64,000 nucleotides of DNA from Syntrophothermus lipocalidus DSM 12680. Its GTDB lineage: Bacteria; Bacillota; Syntrophomonadia; Syntrophomonadales; Syntrophothermaceae. Where the stretch lies: contig NC_014220.1 of NCBI RefSeq assembly GCF_000092405.1, positions 744,001 through 808,000 on the forward strand. The letters run 5' to 3'. Both the position numbers and the translations under genes were made by a program. Numbering within the stretch: position 1 is the stretch's first letter; each line of letters begins with the position of its first letter. The notes under the pieces were generated by a model. It did no database searches, was not told the origin of the DNA, and was given only the letters and a program-made list of their open reading frames with translations. This document shows positions 54,935-64,000 of this stretch, piece by piece.

Positions 54935-57108
54935 TGGAACTTGCCCAGCTTATCAACAGAATCGAGAAATACCATTCACCGGAGGATATAACCGAAATCG
55001 AAAGGGCGTATGCTTTCGCAGAGAAGGCCCATGCTGGCCAGACCAGGATTTCTGGGGAGCCCTATGTGTGCCATCCTTTGGCGGTTGCCATAATCCTCGC
55101 CGAATTGGAATTGGATGCAGCTACTTTGATAGCTGCTCTTTTGCATGATGTGGTTGAAGATACAGAGGTCACCCTGGAAGAAGTCAAGCTTCAGTTTGGG
55201 GAAGAGGTGGCTCTGCTCGTAGATGGGGTTACCAAGCTGGGCAAGCTGGAGTTTATGTCTAAAGAAGAGGCCCAGGCCGAGAACCTGCGCAAGATGTTCC
55301 TGGCGATGGCCAAGGATATTCGAGTGCTTATTATAAAGCTGGCTGACCGCTTGCACAACATGAGAACCCTAGTTTATCAACCTGAGCGAAAACAGGTAGA
55401 GATCGCTGAAGAGACTTTGGAAATATTTGTTCCTTTGGCTCACAGATTGGGTATATTCCGTTTCAAATGGGAGTTGGAGGATTTATCTTTTCTATACTTG
55501 GAACCTGATACCTATTATGAGCTAGCCCGGCGGCTAAAAGCAAAACGCAAAGAGAGAGAGGAATACGTACACGAGCTGATAGCGCGAATAAGGGCAGAGT
55601 TGCAGAAGATAGGAATAGAAGCTGATATTGCCGGGCGTCCTAAAAACCTTTACAGCATTTATACCAAGATGCTCAAACAAGGAAAGGACCTGGATGAGAT
55701 CTACGACAAGATCGCCATTCGGGTGCTGGTGGATACGGTCCGTGACTGCTACGGGGTTCTTGGGATAATCCATACCTTGTGGAAACCACTGCCGGGGAGA
55801 TTCAAAGACTACATCGCTATGCCCAAACCTAACATGTATCAATCCTTGCACACCACCCTGATCGGGCGTGGGGGCGAACCGTTCGAAGTGCAGATAAGGA
55901 CCTGGGAGATGCACCGGACGGCTGAGTACGGGATAGCAGCGCACTGGAGGTACAAAGAAGGGAAAACCAAAACCAGCGACCTCGACGAAAAGCTGGCTTG
56001 GTTGAGGCAGATGTTGGAATGGCAACAAGAGGTCAAGGATACCCGCGAGTTTATGGAATCTCTGCGCATAGACTTGTTTGCAGACACGGTGTTCGTCTTC
56101 ACGCCCAAGGGCGATGTTGTAGAACTTCCTCGAGGGTCCTGCCCTGTAGATTTTGCTTACCGGGTACACACTGAAGTCGGGCACCGATGTGTAGGAGCTA
56201 AGGTTAACGGCCGTATTGTGCCTCTTGATCACCAGCTAAACAACGGTGATATCGTACAGATAATAACTTCGAAACAGTCAACTGGTCCGAGTCGGGACTG
56301 GCTGAATTTTGTGAAGACTTCTCAGGCCAAGAGCAGGATTAAGCAGTGGTTCAAAAAGGAGAAGCGAGAAGAGAATATTATAAGAGGCCGAGACCTGTTA
56401 GAGAGCGAACTCCAGAAAAACAACCTAGATCCTAAAGAGTTCTTAAAAGAAGAACGCCTGCAGAAGATAGGGCAGAAGTTCAGTCTCAACAAAGTAGAAG
56501 ATTTGTTCGCTGCTCTGGGCGATGGAGCCCTGACGGCCAATCAGATCATCGGCAAAATGAAGGAGGAATTTTTCAAGCAGAAGCAGTTGGATGATCTTCT
56601 TGCTCGTAGCTTGAAGAAGCCCAAAACTGTGGGCAAGGTGGAAACGGGAGTCGGGGTCAGTATCAAAGGCATCAGGAACGTGGAGGCAAGACTTGCTCAC
56701 TGTTGTAACCCGCTGCCGGGGGATGAGATCATAGGTTACATTACTCGGGGGAAAGGGGTGTCTGTTCATCGGGTGGATTGTCCTAACATCCACGCTCATC
56801 TGCGCGACCATAAAGAGGCAGAAAGACTGGTCGAAGTAGAATGGGACTCCAGCAACCAGGCTATTTATACCGTAGAAATCGAAATAACCGCTTTCGACCG
56901 CTCGCGTCTTACCATGGATGTCATGGCCGTGGTAGCAGAAGCTAAGATACCAATTAACTCAGTGTTTTCGCGAGCGGACCGAAAGAGTAAAATGGCGACC
57001 ATAAACTTGAAATTGGAGATAAAAGACCCGAGTCATCTCTATGCGATAATGCAACGGATTGCCAAGGTTAAAGATGTTATGGAGGTTAAGAGAGTTGTTC
57101 ATTCGTAG
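54934..57108 (+). CDS. rel: (p)ppGpp synthetase/hydrolase Rel
   Basis: This 724-residue bifunctional enzyme has an HD hydrolase domain ([35 protein letters not shown]), a synthetase domain ([39 protein letters not shown]), then TGS, a helical and zinc-finger region ([11 protein letters not shown]) and a C-terminal ACT domain. It controls the stringent response. The start is ATG 54934, overlapping the recJ stop by one base (TGATG), so it is translationally coupled. The order recJ-rel-dtd-MBL is typical for Firmicutes. Confidence 0.97.
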   Translation: MELAQLINRIEKYHSPEDITEIERAYAFAEKAHAGQTRISGEPYVCHPLAVAIILAELELDAATLIAALLHDVVEDTEVTLEEVKLQFGEEVALLVDGVTKLGKLEFMSKEEAQAENLRKMFLAMAKDIRVLIIKLADRLHNMRTLVYQPERKQVEIAEETLEIFVPLAHRLGIFRFKWELEDLSFLYLEPDTYYELARRLKAKRKEREEYVHELIARIRAELQKIGIEADIAGRPKNLYSIYTKMLKQGKDLDEIYDKIAIRVLVDTVRDCYGVLGIIHTLWKPLPGRFKDYIAMPKPNMYQSLHTTLIGRGGEPFEVQIRTWEMHRTAEYGIAAHWRYKEGKTKTSDLDEKLAWLRQMLEWQQEVKDTREFMESLRIDLFADTVFVFTPKGDVVELPRGSCPVDFAYRVHTEVGHRCVGAKVNGRIVPLDHQLNNGDIVQIITSKQSTGPSRDWLNFVKTSQAKSRIKQWFKKEKREENIIRGRDLLESELQKNNLDPKEFLKEERLQKIGQKFSLNKVEDLFAALGDGALTANQIIGKMKEEFFKQKQLDDLLARSLKKPKTVGKVETGVGVSIKGIRNVEARLAHCCNPLPGDEIIGYITRGKGVSVHRVDCPNIHAHLRDHKEAERLVEVEWDSSNQAIYTVEIEITAFDRSRLTMDVMAVVAEAKIPINSVFSRADRKSKMATINLKLEIKDPSHLYAIMQRIAKVKDVMEVKRVVHS

Positions 57109-57194
57109 ATATTCAATTCGGTGCGAGAAATATTACGCACCAAGCAACAAAGGATTCGGCCAAGACTCGCCTGAGACACGGGAGAGTGATTGAT

Positions 57195-57644
57195 GTGCGG
57201 GCCGTAGTACAGAGAGTGGTCAAAGGAAGGGTTCTGGTAGAAGACAGAGAAGTGGGGCGCATCGGTCACGGACTTGTGGTGCTGCTCGGGGTCAAAAAGG
57301 AAGATAGCGAAGCAGATGCCAGGTATTTGGCGGACAAGGTCTGCAACCTGCGAGTGTTCGAGGATGATGCGGGTAAGATGAACAGGTCTTTGCTGGATAT
57401 AGGCGGGTCCGTGCTGGTGGTGTCTCAGTTTACGCTCTTAGGTGACGCGCGCAAAGGAAGGAGGCCGAGTTTTAGCGAGGCCGCTGATCCCGTCCGAGCA
57501 ATTCCACTAATAGACGCTTTTGTATCTGAGGTCAAGAACAGAGGGGTCGAGGTATCAACCGGTGAATTCGGTGAACATATGATGGTTGAGATTCACAATG
57601 ATGGCCCCTGTACCATATTACTTGACAGCGAAAGAGTATTCTGA
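57195..57644 (+). CDS. dtd: D-aminoacyl-tRNA deacylase
   Basis: This 149-residue enzyme hydrolyses D-amino acids from tRNA. It has the start motif [12 protein letters not shown], the active-site [17 protein letters not shown] and the C-terminal [23 protein letters not shown] with the Gly-x-Pro-like loop. GTG 57195 is preferred over GTG 57186 because the family starts with M-R-A-V-V-Q. Confidence 0.94.
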   Translation: MRAVVQRVVKGRVLVEDREVGRIGHGLVVLLGVKKEDSEADARYLADKVCNLRVFEDDAGKMNRSLLDIGGSVLVVSQFTLLGDARKGRRPSFSEAADPVRAIPLIDAFVSEVKNRGVEVSTGEFGEHMMVEIHNDGPCTILLDSERVF

Positions 57645-57656
57645 GGAGGGATTGGG

Positions 57657-58277
57657 TTGATTCTGAAGTGGCTAGAAGTAGGTTCGATCGGAGCAAACTG
57701 TTACATTATTGGCTGTGAAGAGACTCGGGAGGGGGCTGTCATAGACCCAGGGGGGAATGGCCCTTCGATTGTACAGGTTATTGAAAGCCTTAAACTGAAA
57801 ATAAAATATATAATCAATACCCATGGGCATATTGATCATATTGGGGCTAACCGTCAGGTCAAAGAAGCTACCGGGGCAGAAATCCTGATTCATGAAGAAG
57901 ATGCGGGTATGCTGACTAATCCGGTTTCCAATTTTTCAATGTTTATGGGCAGAAACATAACCAGTCCTCCAGCCGATAGGTTTATAAAGGACGGTGACAT
58001 AATTAAGATCGGAAACACGATAGAACTTGAAGTCATCCACACTCCAGGACATACTCGGGGCGGCGTCTGCCTTAAAACCGGTGACATCATTTTTGCTGGA
58101 GACACGTTGTTCGCTGGCTCGATTGGCAGGACCGACTTCCCCGGGGGGTCTTTCAAGACTTTGATCGAGTCCATAAACAACAAGATAATGTGTTACGAGG
58201 ACCACGTGAAGGTTTATCCGGGGCACGGACCGGCCACGACGGTAGGATTTGAACGCAAGCACAACCCGTTTTTGTGA
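57657..58277 (+). CDS. MBL-fold metallohydrolase (glyoxalase II-like)
   Basis: This 206-residue metallo-beta-lactamase fold protein has the dinuclear metal motif NTHGHIDHIG, then HTPGHTRGGVCL, FAGDTLFAGSIGRTDFPGG and VYPGHGPATTVGFE. It belongs to the small YqgX/glyoxalase II-like group that follows dtd in many Firmicutes. The substrate is uncertain. TTG 57657 follows AGGAGGG. Confidence 0.88.
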   Translation: MILKWLEVGSIGANCYIIGCEETREGAVIDPGGNGPSIVQVIESLKLKIKYIINTHGHIDHIGANRQVKEATGAEILIHEEDAGMLTNPVSNFSMFMGRNITSPPADRFIKDGDIIKIGNTIELEVIHTPGHTRGGVCLKTGDIIFAGDTLFAGSIGRTDFPGGSFKTLIESINNKIMCYEDHVKVYPGHGPATTVGFERKHNPFL

Positions 58278-58344
58278 TATTGTTTCAAATCTTTCACGAA
58301 GTTCTTTACAAGAGGATGCTTTGCATGGTATGATTCATTCAAAG

Positions 58345-58631
58345 TAATCTAATACCGGAAAAGTGATGATGAAGGAAAGTAGCTCCACGGAATCCTACAG
58401 GGAGGAGATGCCGTGACTGGAAGCATCTCTAGGAGGAAAGGGAGTGAAGTTCCCTTCTGAACTCCCGGCTGAAACCGCCAAGCGGCAAGTAGGTCGAGGC
58501 GGAGACTTCCACCGTTAAAAGGAAGGGGATATCGGATGGCAGATCCCGTATCCTGCAAAGAGCGGACCGAGTTCAATTTGGGTGGTACCGCGGAAAGTAA
58601 GCTTTCCGTCCCATGGGCGGAAGGCTTTTTT
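58345..58631 (+). promoter_or_regulatory. T-box riboswitch upstream of aroF
   Basis: The leader has a long stem I region (AGTAGC near 58379, AGGGAGGAGATGCC and AAGCATCTCTAGGAG arms) and the T-box sequence GGGTGGTACCGCGG at 58580-58593. Its terminator GCTTTCCGTCC / GGGCGGAAGGC is followed by T6 (58611-58631). The bulge UGGU would pair with tRNA ACCA, i.e. discriminator A. A TTC (58455-58457) lies where a specifier could be, which would read Phe, but the fold is not proven. The downstream genes make phenylalanine precursors. Confidence 0.88.
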
Positions 58632-58662
58632 GATTGCAAGGGTAACCGGGGCTACATCATCC

Positions 58663-58756
58663 CGTATCCTGGCGAGCGGGCTTGATCCAGGCCAAGTAGG
58701 GTGGTACCGCGGGAGGAAAGAAAACCTCTCGTCCCTTTCGAGGACGAGAGGTTTTT
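58663..58756 (+). promoter_or_regulatory. Second, partial T-box antiterminator
   Basis: About 80 bp after the first T-box terminator, a second GGGTGGTACCGCGG (58699-58712) appears with its own terminator ACCTCTCGTCC / GGACGAGAGGT and T-run (58725-58756). The 30 bp before it (ATCCCGTATCCTG) duplicates the sequence before the first T-box. There is no room for a stem I, so it cannot read a codon by itself. It may share the upstream stem I or be a tandem gate needing two antitermination events. Confidence 0.82.
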
Positions 58757-58793
58757 ATATTTCTTACGAAAGGTTCGAAGGAGGTGATGAAAG

Positions 58794-58853
58794 ATGGAGG
58801 TTGACTTTGATTTTTGGAGTTTTGAAACCGAATGGTTTACCACTTACTTGTGA
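58794..58853 (+). CDS. Aromatic-rich leader peptide of aroF
   Basis: A 19-residue ORF MEVDFDFWSFETEWFTTYL with four Phe, two Trp and one Tyr follows GAAGGAGGTGATG (58778-58790), a near-perfect ribosome-binding site. Its TGA stop (58851-58853) is immediately followed by AAGGAGG (58853-58859), the ribosome site of aroF, and aroF starts 12 bases after the stop. A ribosome stalled in the peptide for lack of aromatic aminoacyl-tRNA, or one terminating there, would directly affect aroF initiation. It is too short for homology evidence, but composition, signals and position agree with a leader peptide. Confidence 0.8.
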   Translation: MEVDFDFWSFETEWFTTYL

Positions 58854-58865
58854 AGGAGGATTATT

Positions 58866-59708
58866 ATGGAGAGCAAGAGTCAACGCACATGCGGTGAACT
58901 CAAAGTCATGAAAAATTCTGAAACGCGTCATCCCCTAGTCCGCGTTAAAGACTGCGTTGTAGGAGGCCATGATGTGACAGTTATCGCCGGCCCCTGCGCG
59001 GTGGAGGACGAAGAAACCTTATGGGCGACTGCAGTACAGGTCAAGAAAGCGGGGGCCCATATTCTGCGGGGCGGGGCTTACAAGCCCAGAACCTCGCCTT
59101 ACAGTTTCCAGGGCTTAGGTAAAACGGGACTGAGAATCTTGGCTTCAGTGGGTCAGGCTTTGGGAATGCCGGTCGTAACCGAGGTAATGGATACAGCTGA
59201 CATAGAAGAGGTTGCCGCTTATGCCGATGTATTGCAAATCGGAGCCCGTAACATGCATAACTACGGGTTACTGAAAAGACTGGGAAAGGTTGAAAAACCG
59301 GTTATACTGAAGAGGGGTCTGTCTGCGACCATTGAAGAGTGGCTGATGGCAGCCGAGTACGTGGTATCCGGGGGCAATGACCAGGTCATACTGTGTGAAA
59401 GGGGAATAAGGACTTATGAACCCTGGACGCGGAACACGCTGGACCTCTCCGCTGTGGCCTTGGTTAAGACTCTTACCCATCTTCCTGTAATCGTTGATCC
59501 AAGCCACGCTACTGGTAAAGCCGATCTTGTCGGTCCCATGGCGAGAGCTGCGGTTGCTGCCGGTGCTGACGGTTTGATGATCGAGGTCCATATTGATCCG
59601 TCCAAGGCCTTATCTGACGGAGAGCAGTCTTTAACCCCAGGCCAGTTCGCGCAGTTGATGCAAGACATAAGAGCGTTAACCTCCATTCGGCAAAGGCGGG
59701 TGTCGTGA
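58866..59708 (+). CDS. aroF: DAHP synthase, AroF/type I-beta
   Basis: This 280-residue enzyme condenses phosphoenolpyruvate and erythrose 4-phosphate, the first step of aromatic synthesis. It has motifs [101 protein letters not shown] and GLMIEVH. It has no N-terminal ferredoxin-like regulatory domain of full length, only about 35 extra residues. ATG 58866 follows AAGGAGGATTATT. It is controlled by the T-box and the leader peptide. Confidence 0.95.
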   Translation: MESKSQRTCGELKVMKNSETRHPLVRVKDCVVGGHDVTVIAGPCAVEDEETLWATAVQVKKAGAHILRGGAYKPRTSPYSFQGLGKTGLRILASVGQALGMPVVTEVMDTADIEEVAAYADVLQIGARNMHNYGLLKRLGKVEKPVILKRGLSATIEEWLMAAEYVVSGGNDQVILCERGIRTYEPWTRNTLDLSAVALVKTLTHLPVIVDPSHATGKADLVGPMARAAVAAGADGLMIEVHIDPSKALSDGEQSLTPGQFAQLMQDIRALTSIRQRRVS

Positions 59709-59709
59709 A

Positions 59710-60267
59710 ATGAAACCTGTTTATGCCGTACTGGGTTCCCGCTGTACATTTACCGTGGAAGCGGCCCGCTGTTACTGGGGAGATGGTGTAGATCTGCTAG
59801 GCTTAAAGTCTATCCCAGAAGTCTTCGAGTCTGTCGTGCAAAGCGGTGTTAGTGGGGGCATGGTCCCGGTTGAAAACTCGATCGCCGGGCGAATCCCCGA
59901 AACCGAAGCTGGGCTCAGAGAGTTTCCAGTAGTCGTGGCTGGTGAGATTTGCCTCACAATACAACACTGTTTGCTTTCGACCAAACCCTTAGCCATTGAC
60001 CGGGTTAATCTGGTCTTCAGCCAGGCCCAGGTGTTTGCCCAGTGCCGGCGGTTTTTACGCGAACACCTGCCATGGGTAACGCTGGTAGCGGTTGCCAACA
60101 CCGAATTGGCAATCCAGATGGCCCGGCACGCAGGTGAAAACTCCGCGGCCGTAGGGTCGGCATTAGCAGCTGATATCTACGGTATGCACGTCATAGCCAA
60201 GGGGATTCAGGACAGTGATTCCAATGTTACCCGCTTTGTCCATATCAAGCCACGAGAGCCGCAATAG
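59710..60267 (+). CDS. pheA: Prephenate dehydratase, no ACT domain
   Basis: This 185-residue protein contains only the catalytic PDT domain: [40 protein letters not shown] and the catalytic TRF in NVTRFVHI. Ordinary PheA proteins carry a C-terminal ACT domain that senses phenylalanine, and this one ends after the PDT domain. Feedback control would then rest on the leader RNA. The entry motif [12 protein letters not shown] deviates from the usual GPxGTFS. ATG starts one base after the aroF stop, so it is coupled. Confidence 0.9.
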   Translation: MKPVYAVLGSRCTFTVEAARCYWGDGVDLLGLKSIPEVFESVVQSGVSGGMVPVENSIAGRIPETEAGLREFPVVVAGEICLTIQHCLLSTKPLAIDRVNLVFSQAQVFAQCRRFLREHLPWVTLVAVANTELAIQMARHAGENSAAVGSALAADIYGMHVIAKGIQDSDSNVTRFVHIKPREPQ

Positions 60268-60318
60268 GGGAGAAGAGTTAGGCCACTCAGGAAAGTACGA
60301 GGTAGGGGTAAATATCTT

Positions 60319-60347
60319 AATGTTTTAGTGTGAATCAGGTACAATCA
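60319..60347 (+). promoter_or_regulatory. Possible hemZ promoter
   Basis: TTAATG (60319-60324), a 17-bp spacer and TACAAT (60342-60347) lie 31 bp before the hemZ start. The -35 is weak, so this is tentative. Confidence 0.35.
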
Positions 60348-60378
60348 GAACACATTCTGGCAATGGGGGAAACACTAG

Positions 60379-61869
60379 ATGAAACTGTTGCTACAAACTG
60401 ATCCTCCAACCATGACAGCCTGGCTCCACGATGTGGTGAGATTGTACTACCCTGGGTGGAAAATTGAAGTTGAGGACTCGGGACAGGCTGAAGGGCGGAT
60501 GAGAATCGTTCGCAGCCAGTCAAAGGGAAAGGTGGAAGTCGCCCTTACAGTAGAGGACAGGAATGGCACCATCCGGGAGAGAATAATGCTTGAGGCCGGC
60601 GACGAGAAAAACAGTGAAGACGTAGAGAAGGAAGTCCGGCGTCAAATACGGCTCATAACGTACCGGCTTCTGGCCCGGCATACGGGAAAGGAAGGCAATC
60701 CCTATGGTATCCTCACCGGAGTGCGCCCGACCAAGCTTGTTCAGCGCTGGCTGGATGAAGACCTCCCGACAGAACAGGTAGAAACTAGGCTAGAAAATCA
60801 ATATGCCATCAGACGGGACAAAGCGAAGTTGTTGACTGAGATTGCGTTGCGAGAAAGGCCCTACCTCATGGATAACGATGCTGCTTCCCGCTATCTCAGC
60901 GTCTACGTTGGGATCCCGTTCTGCCCGAGCCGCTGTCATTACTGTTCGTTTCTAGGTGCAACGGTGACCGACTATTCTCGCCAGGTAACACCGTTTATGG
61001 AGGCATTAGGCCGGGAGGTGGAGGTGTTCGGTCAGGTAACCAAGGATTTGGGATTTAAGGTCCAGTCCATCTATGTGGGTGGGGGAACTCCTACAGTACT
61101 GGCCTGTAACGACCTTGAAGTGTTGCTGGAATGGCTTAACCGTTATTTTGTTTCGGCCGCCACCAGGGAGATCACAGTAGAGGCCGGCCGTCCCGACACC
61201 TTGACTGCAGAAAAGTTGAGACTGTTACGAGAAGCTGGAGTGACTCGAATCTCTATTAATCCGCAAACTATGAACGACGCGACACTGAGGGCCATTGGGA
61301 GAAGCCATTCGGTAGAAGAGGTGGTACGTGCTTTCGAACTAGCACGGCACGAGGGTCTTAGACAAATAAATATGGATCTAATAGTTGGGCTTCCGGGTGA
61401 AGGGATGAAAGAGTACACGAACACAGCAGATCGGATTCTGCAACTAAAGCCGGAAAACGTGACTGTTCATGTTCTGGCGGTGAAACGAGGCTCAGTCTTG
61501 GCTGAAACCGAGCGCGGGGTAGGTGCCAGGGAGCAAATCGAGCAAGTCGAGAGAGGGATCGAAATGTTTCGGAACCGTCTTACCGGCACCGGCTACGAAC
61601 CCTACTACCTTTACCGCCAGCGTTATATGGCTGCCAACATGGAGAACCTGGGCTATTCTTTACCGGGCTGCTATTGCCTGTACAACATCCTGATGATTGA
61701 GGAGAGGCAGACTATTCTGGGATTAGGCGCCGGTACTGCTAGTAAATTCGTGAATCCCGGCAGTTGGACCTTGACCTCCTTATATAGCCCCAAGAACCCG
61801 TTAAGTTACGTAGAGTCTTTGTCACGCTTGATCCGCAACAAAGTTGACAAGCTAGGGGCCTTGACCTAG
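60379..61869 (+). CDS. hemZ: Coproporphyrinogen dehydrogenase-type radical SAM protein HemZ
   Basis: This 496-residue radical SAM protein has an N-terminal extra domain (about 1-165, including PYGILTGVRPTKLVQRWLDE), cluster motif CPSRCHYCSF (CxxxCxxC near residue 182), the SAM motifs YVGGGTPTVL and TVEAGRPDTLT, and a HemW/HemN-like C-terminus. The layout is that of Firmicute HemZ. It would act in anaerobic haem synthesis or a related tetrapyrrole step. HemZ proteins have been less well tested than HemN, so the function is by family. Confidence 0.88.
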   Translation: MKLLLQTDPPTMTAWLHDVVRLYYPGWKIEVEDSGQAEGRMRIVRSQSKGKVEVALTVEDRNGTIRERIMLEAGDEKNSEDVEKEVRRQIRLITYRLLARHTGKEGNPYGILTGVRPTKLVQRWLDEDLPTEQVETRLENQYAIRRDKAKLLTEIALRERPYLMDNDAASRYLSVYVGIPFCPSRCHYCSFLGATVTDYSRQVTPFMEALGREVEVFGQVTKDLGFKVQSIYVGGGTPTVLACNDLEVLLEWLNRYFVSAATREITVEAGRPDTLTAEKLRLLREAGVTRISINPQTMNDATLRAIGRSHSVEEVVRAFELARHEGLRQINMDLIVGLPGEGMKEYTNTADRILQLKPENVTVHVLAVKRGSVLAETERGVGAREQIEQVERGIEMFRNRLTGTGYEPYYLYRQRYMAANMENLGYSLPGCYCLYNILMIEERQTILGLGAGTASKFVNPGSWTLTSLYSPKNPLSYVESLSRLIRNKVDKLGALT

Positions 61870-61917
61870 AATAGGTTTTAGATTTTTAGGGGATTTTTCC
61901 CTTCGGTGGTGGCAAAG

Positions 61918-63183
61918 ATGAGCATTACCGGGCCGCGAGGCACCTACGACATTTTACCTGATGAGTCCAGGAAATGGCAGTGGTTGGAGGGACTTTTGCG
62001 CGAAACCGCTGAGTTATACGGGTTTCGGGAGATCAGGACTCCGGTTTTTGAGCATACGGAGCTCTTCCAGCGGGGAGTTGGCGAAACCACAGACATAGTG
62101 CAAAAAGAGATGTACACTTTTGCCGATAAAGCGCGCAGGAGCTTGACTCTCCGGCCGGAGGGCACGGCTTCTTGTGCTCGGGCATTTATTCAGCATCAGA
62201 TATATAACCAGCCCCAACCTGTCAAGTGGTATTACCTAGGGCCAATGTTCCGTTATGACCGGCCGCAAGCTGGGCGCTACAGACAGTTTCACCAATTCGG
62301 GGCTGAGGTTTTTGGTAGCAACAATCCGTTTGTAGATGCCGAGCTTATAGTCATGATGGTGGATATGGTTTTTAAGGCTGGCCTGCCGCAATACGATCTG
62401 CGTCTCAATTCGGTTGGGTGTGAAACCTGTCGTCCTTCATATCGTCAGGCTTTGGTCAGTTTTTTGCAACCTATTAAAAAAGAGTTGTGTCAAGATTGCC
62501 GTAAGCGGATTGAGCTTAACCCTCTGCGGGTGTTAGACTGCAAGAACCAGGGTTGCCGCGAGGCAGTTACCGGTCTTCCCAGGGTTGCTGACTACTGGTG
62601 TAATGATTGTCGCCAGCACTTTACAGCCGTAACTCAGAGTTTAGACCGATACGAGGTATCGTACACTGTTGACGACCGGTTGGTGAGGGGATTGGATTAT
62701 TACACCAACACCGCTTTCGAGCTGCTGGTGCCGGGAATAGGTGCTCAGAACGCGATTGGCGGAGGAGGCAGGTATAACCACCTGGTGAGGGAGGTTGGAG
62801 GGCCGGACGTTCCCGGTATAGGTTTTGCCATTGGTCTGGAACGGTTGTTATCGGGCGTAGAGGAAGCCGGCGCATTACCTGTGTTTTCACCGGACATAGA
62901 GGTTTATATAGCCGTGACCGGGCGTGAGTACGAAGCTTCAGCTGACCAAGCTTTGAGAGAACTGCGAAGAGCCGGGCTTAAGGCTGATCGGGACTATATG
63001 GGGCGGAGTTTAAAGGCCCAGATGAGGCAAGCTGACCGTCTGCAGGTCCCGGTCGTGGTGCTTATCGGAGAGGACGAAGCCACCAGAGGGACGTATACCA
63101 TACGCCGCATGCAAACAAAAGAGCAGTATGAAATAGGGCAAGCAGACTTGATCGACGAAGTCAGGAAAATACTCGTTAAATAG
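61918..63183 (+). CDS. hisS: Histidyl-tRNA synthetase
   Basis: This 421-residue class II synthetase has motif 1 ([25 protein letters not shown]), motif 2 ([41 protein letters not shown]), the histidine loops [12 protein letters not shown], motif 3 ([12 protein letters not shown]) and a C-terminal anticodon domain. It contains an insert with paired cysteines (CETC, CQDCRKR, CKNQGC, CNDC), likely a zinc-ribbon-like insertion region. ATG 61918 follows GGTGG, and GTG 61906 is possible. No T-box precedes it. Confidence 0.96.
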   Translation: MSITGPRGTYDILPDESRKWQWLEGLLRETAELYGFREIRTPVFEHTELFQRGVGETTDIVQKEMYTFADKARRSLTLRPEGTASCARAFIQHQIYNQPQPVKWYYLGPMFRYDRPQAGRYRQFHQFGAEVFGSNNPFVDAELIVMMVDMVFKAGLPQYDLRLNSVGCETCRPSYRQALVSFLQPIKKELCQDCRKRIELNPLRVLDCKNQGCREAVTGLPRVADYWCNDCRQHFTAVTQSLDRYEVSYTVDDRLVRGLDYYTNTAFELLVPGIGAQNAIGGGGRYNHLVREVGGPDVPGIGFAIGLERLLSGVEEAGALPVFSPDIEVYIAVTGREYEASADQALRELRRAGLKADRDYMGRSLKAQMRQADRLQVPVVVLIGEDEATRGTYTIRRMQTKEQYEIGQADLIDEVRKILVK

Positions 63184-63199
63184 CAGGGAGGAAACAAAG

Positions 63200-64000
63200 G
63201 TGTTGAAAAGAACCCACAGTGCCAGGGAAATCGCGCCGCTTCTGGTGGGGCAAAGGGTGGTTCTGAACGGATGGATCGACACGCGACGGGATCACGGGGG
63301 CTTGATTTTCGTTGATTTGCGGGACCGTTCCGGGATAGTACAGTTGGTTTTTAGCCCCGACGTGGACGAGAAAGCGTTTCGCTTGGCAGAAGAGATGCGT
63401 TCCGAACACGTGATTGGCGCCGAGGGTGTTGTGAGGATGAGGCCCGAAGGCACGGAGAACCTTAATCTCGAAACGGGGACGGTCGAGGTCTATGTCGATA
63501 AGGCCGAGATATTTAGCCGGGCTAAGACACCGCCGTTTTACATCGAAGACGGCATCGAAGTGGATGAACACCTGCGGCTGCGATACCGGTATTTAGACCT
63601 GCGCCGGCCTGAAATGAAAAACAACTTGGTGTTTCGGCACCGGGTTATAAAGGCCATGCGGGATTTCCTCGACAAGAGAGGCTTCCTAGAAATTGAGACT
63701 CCGATTCTTACTAAAAGCACGCCCGAGGGGGCTAGAGATTATTTGGTGCCGAGCCGGGTACATCCTGGGGAATTCTTTGCTTTGCCGCAATCTCCGCAGT
63801 TGTTCAAGCAGATATTGATGGTAGCAGGTATGGAAAAATACTTTCAGGTAGCCAGGTGTTTTCGAGACGAGGACTTGCGGGCTGACCGCCAGCCTGAATT
63901 TACCCAGCTGGACATCGAAACATCCTTCGTGGAAGAAGAGGACATTTTTGAACTGGTAGAATCGATGCTCTCAGAAGTAATCGAGGAGGTCATGGGAAGG
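63200..64000 (+). CDS. aspS: Aspartyl-tRNA synthetase, N-terminal part (runs off window)
   Basis: This is a 267-codon open frame without a stop to the window end. It has an OB-fold anticodon-binding domain ([32 protein letters not shown]), the [17 protein letters not shown] linker, then class II motif 1 ([25 protein letters not shown]) and motif 2 ([20 protein letters not shown]). This is the normal bacterial AspRS order. GTG 63200 follows GGGAGGAAAC. It is 16 bp behind hisS, the usual hisS-aspS pair. Confidence 0.95.
   Translation, partial: MLKRTHSAREIAPLLVGQRVVLNGWIDTRRDHGGLIFVDLRDRSGIVQLVFSPDVDEKAFRLAEEMRSEHVIGAEGVVRMRPEGTENLNLETGTVEVYVDKAEIFSRAKTPPFYIEDGIEVDEHLRLRYRYLDLRRPEMKNNLVFRHRVIKAMRDFLDKRGFLEIETPILTKSTPEGARDYLVPSRVHPGEFFALPQSPQLFKQILMVAGMEKYFQVARCFRDEDLRADRQPEFTQLDIETSFVEEEDIFELVESMLSEVIEEVMGR

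Overview
The window is a low-to-mid GC bacterial chromosome segment that looks like an anaerobic, probably thermophilic Firmicute of the Syntrophomonadaceae type (Syntrophothermus-like). The reasons are a Gram-positive style rRNA operon, SAM-I and T-box RNA leaders, sporulation or Firmicute-type genes (BofC-like, an RsgI/SigI-type pair, HemZ), and an adenosylcobalamin acyl-CoA mutase set whose sequence signature is closer to isobutyryl-CoA mutase than to methylmalonyl-CoA mutase. The genus is an inference, not a database match.

Layout. 1-5580: 3' end of 16S rRNA, tRNA-Ile, tRNA-Ala, 23S and 5S rRNA. The rRNA genes are interrupted in five helices (16S h44; 23S H25, H45, H68, H98) and every spacer carries a palindromic repeat. 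5715-9247: an HD-GYP signalling protein and an orphan flgG/flgJ pair. 9493-14041: a HlyD/ABC/ABC/ABC-2 export operon with a TetR regulator. 14478-16817: glycogen debranching enzyme and TatA. 16912-22917: a SAM-riboswitch operon with metH and three genes for sulfide-dependent homocysteine synthesis, then nadE. 22958-34132: yebC, bofC-like, ruvCAB, queH, sigI fragment/rsgI, queA, tgt, yajC, an HD protein, secD and secF. 34603-50810: a mannose-type glycan locus (glycosyltransferases, GH5-like, a giant GH130 protein, GDP-mannose genes), interrupted by cobO and an acyl-CoA mutase/MeaB operon. 50880-64000: a CDF transporter with a terminator-containing leader, recJ, rel, dtd, an MBL hydrolase, a T-box-controlled aroF-pheA operon, hemZ, hisS and the start of aspS.

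The most unusual feature is a family of hairpin elements with conserved ends (CCCGGCACTCA...TGAGTGCCGGG). Four copies sit inside rRNA helices and one is intergenic. Their arms covary between copies, and one copy carries a GIY-YIG nuclease gene inside 23S helix 68. A second family, with ends of the type ATGGAAGTTGGAGGC, supplies the helix-45 insertion, which carries a frameshifted four-helix-bundle IVS gene, and also lies in the rRNA spacers. Two unrelated palindrome families therefore each colonise rRNA operons and each carry a different small protein gene. A second notable system is a 19-residue leader peptide with seven aromatic residues. It lies between a T-box with a duplicated antiterminator and aroF, and its stop codon abuts the aroF Shine-Dalgarno sequence.
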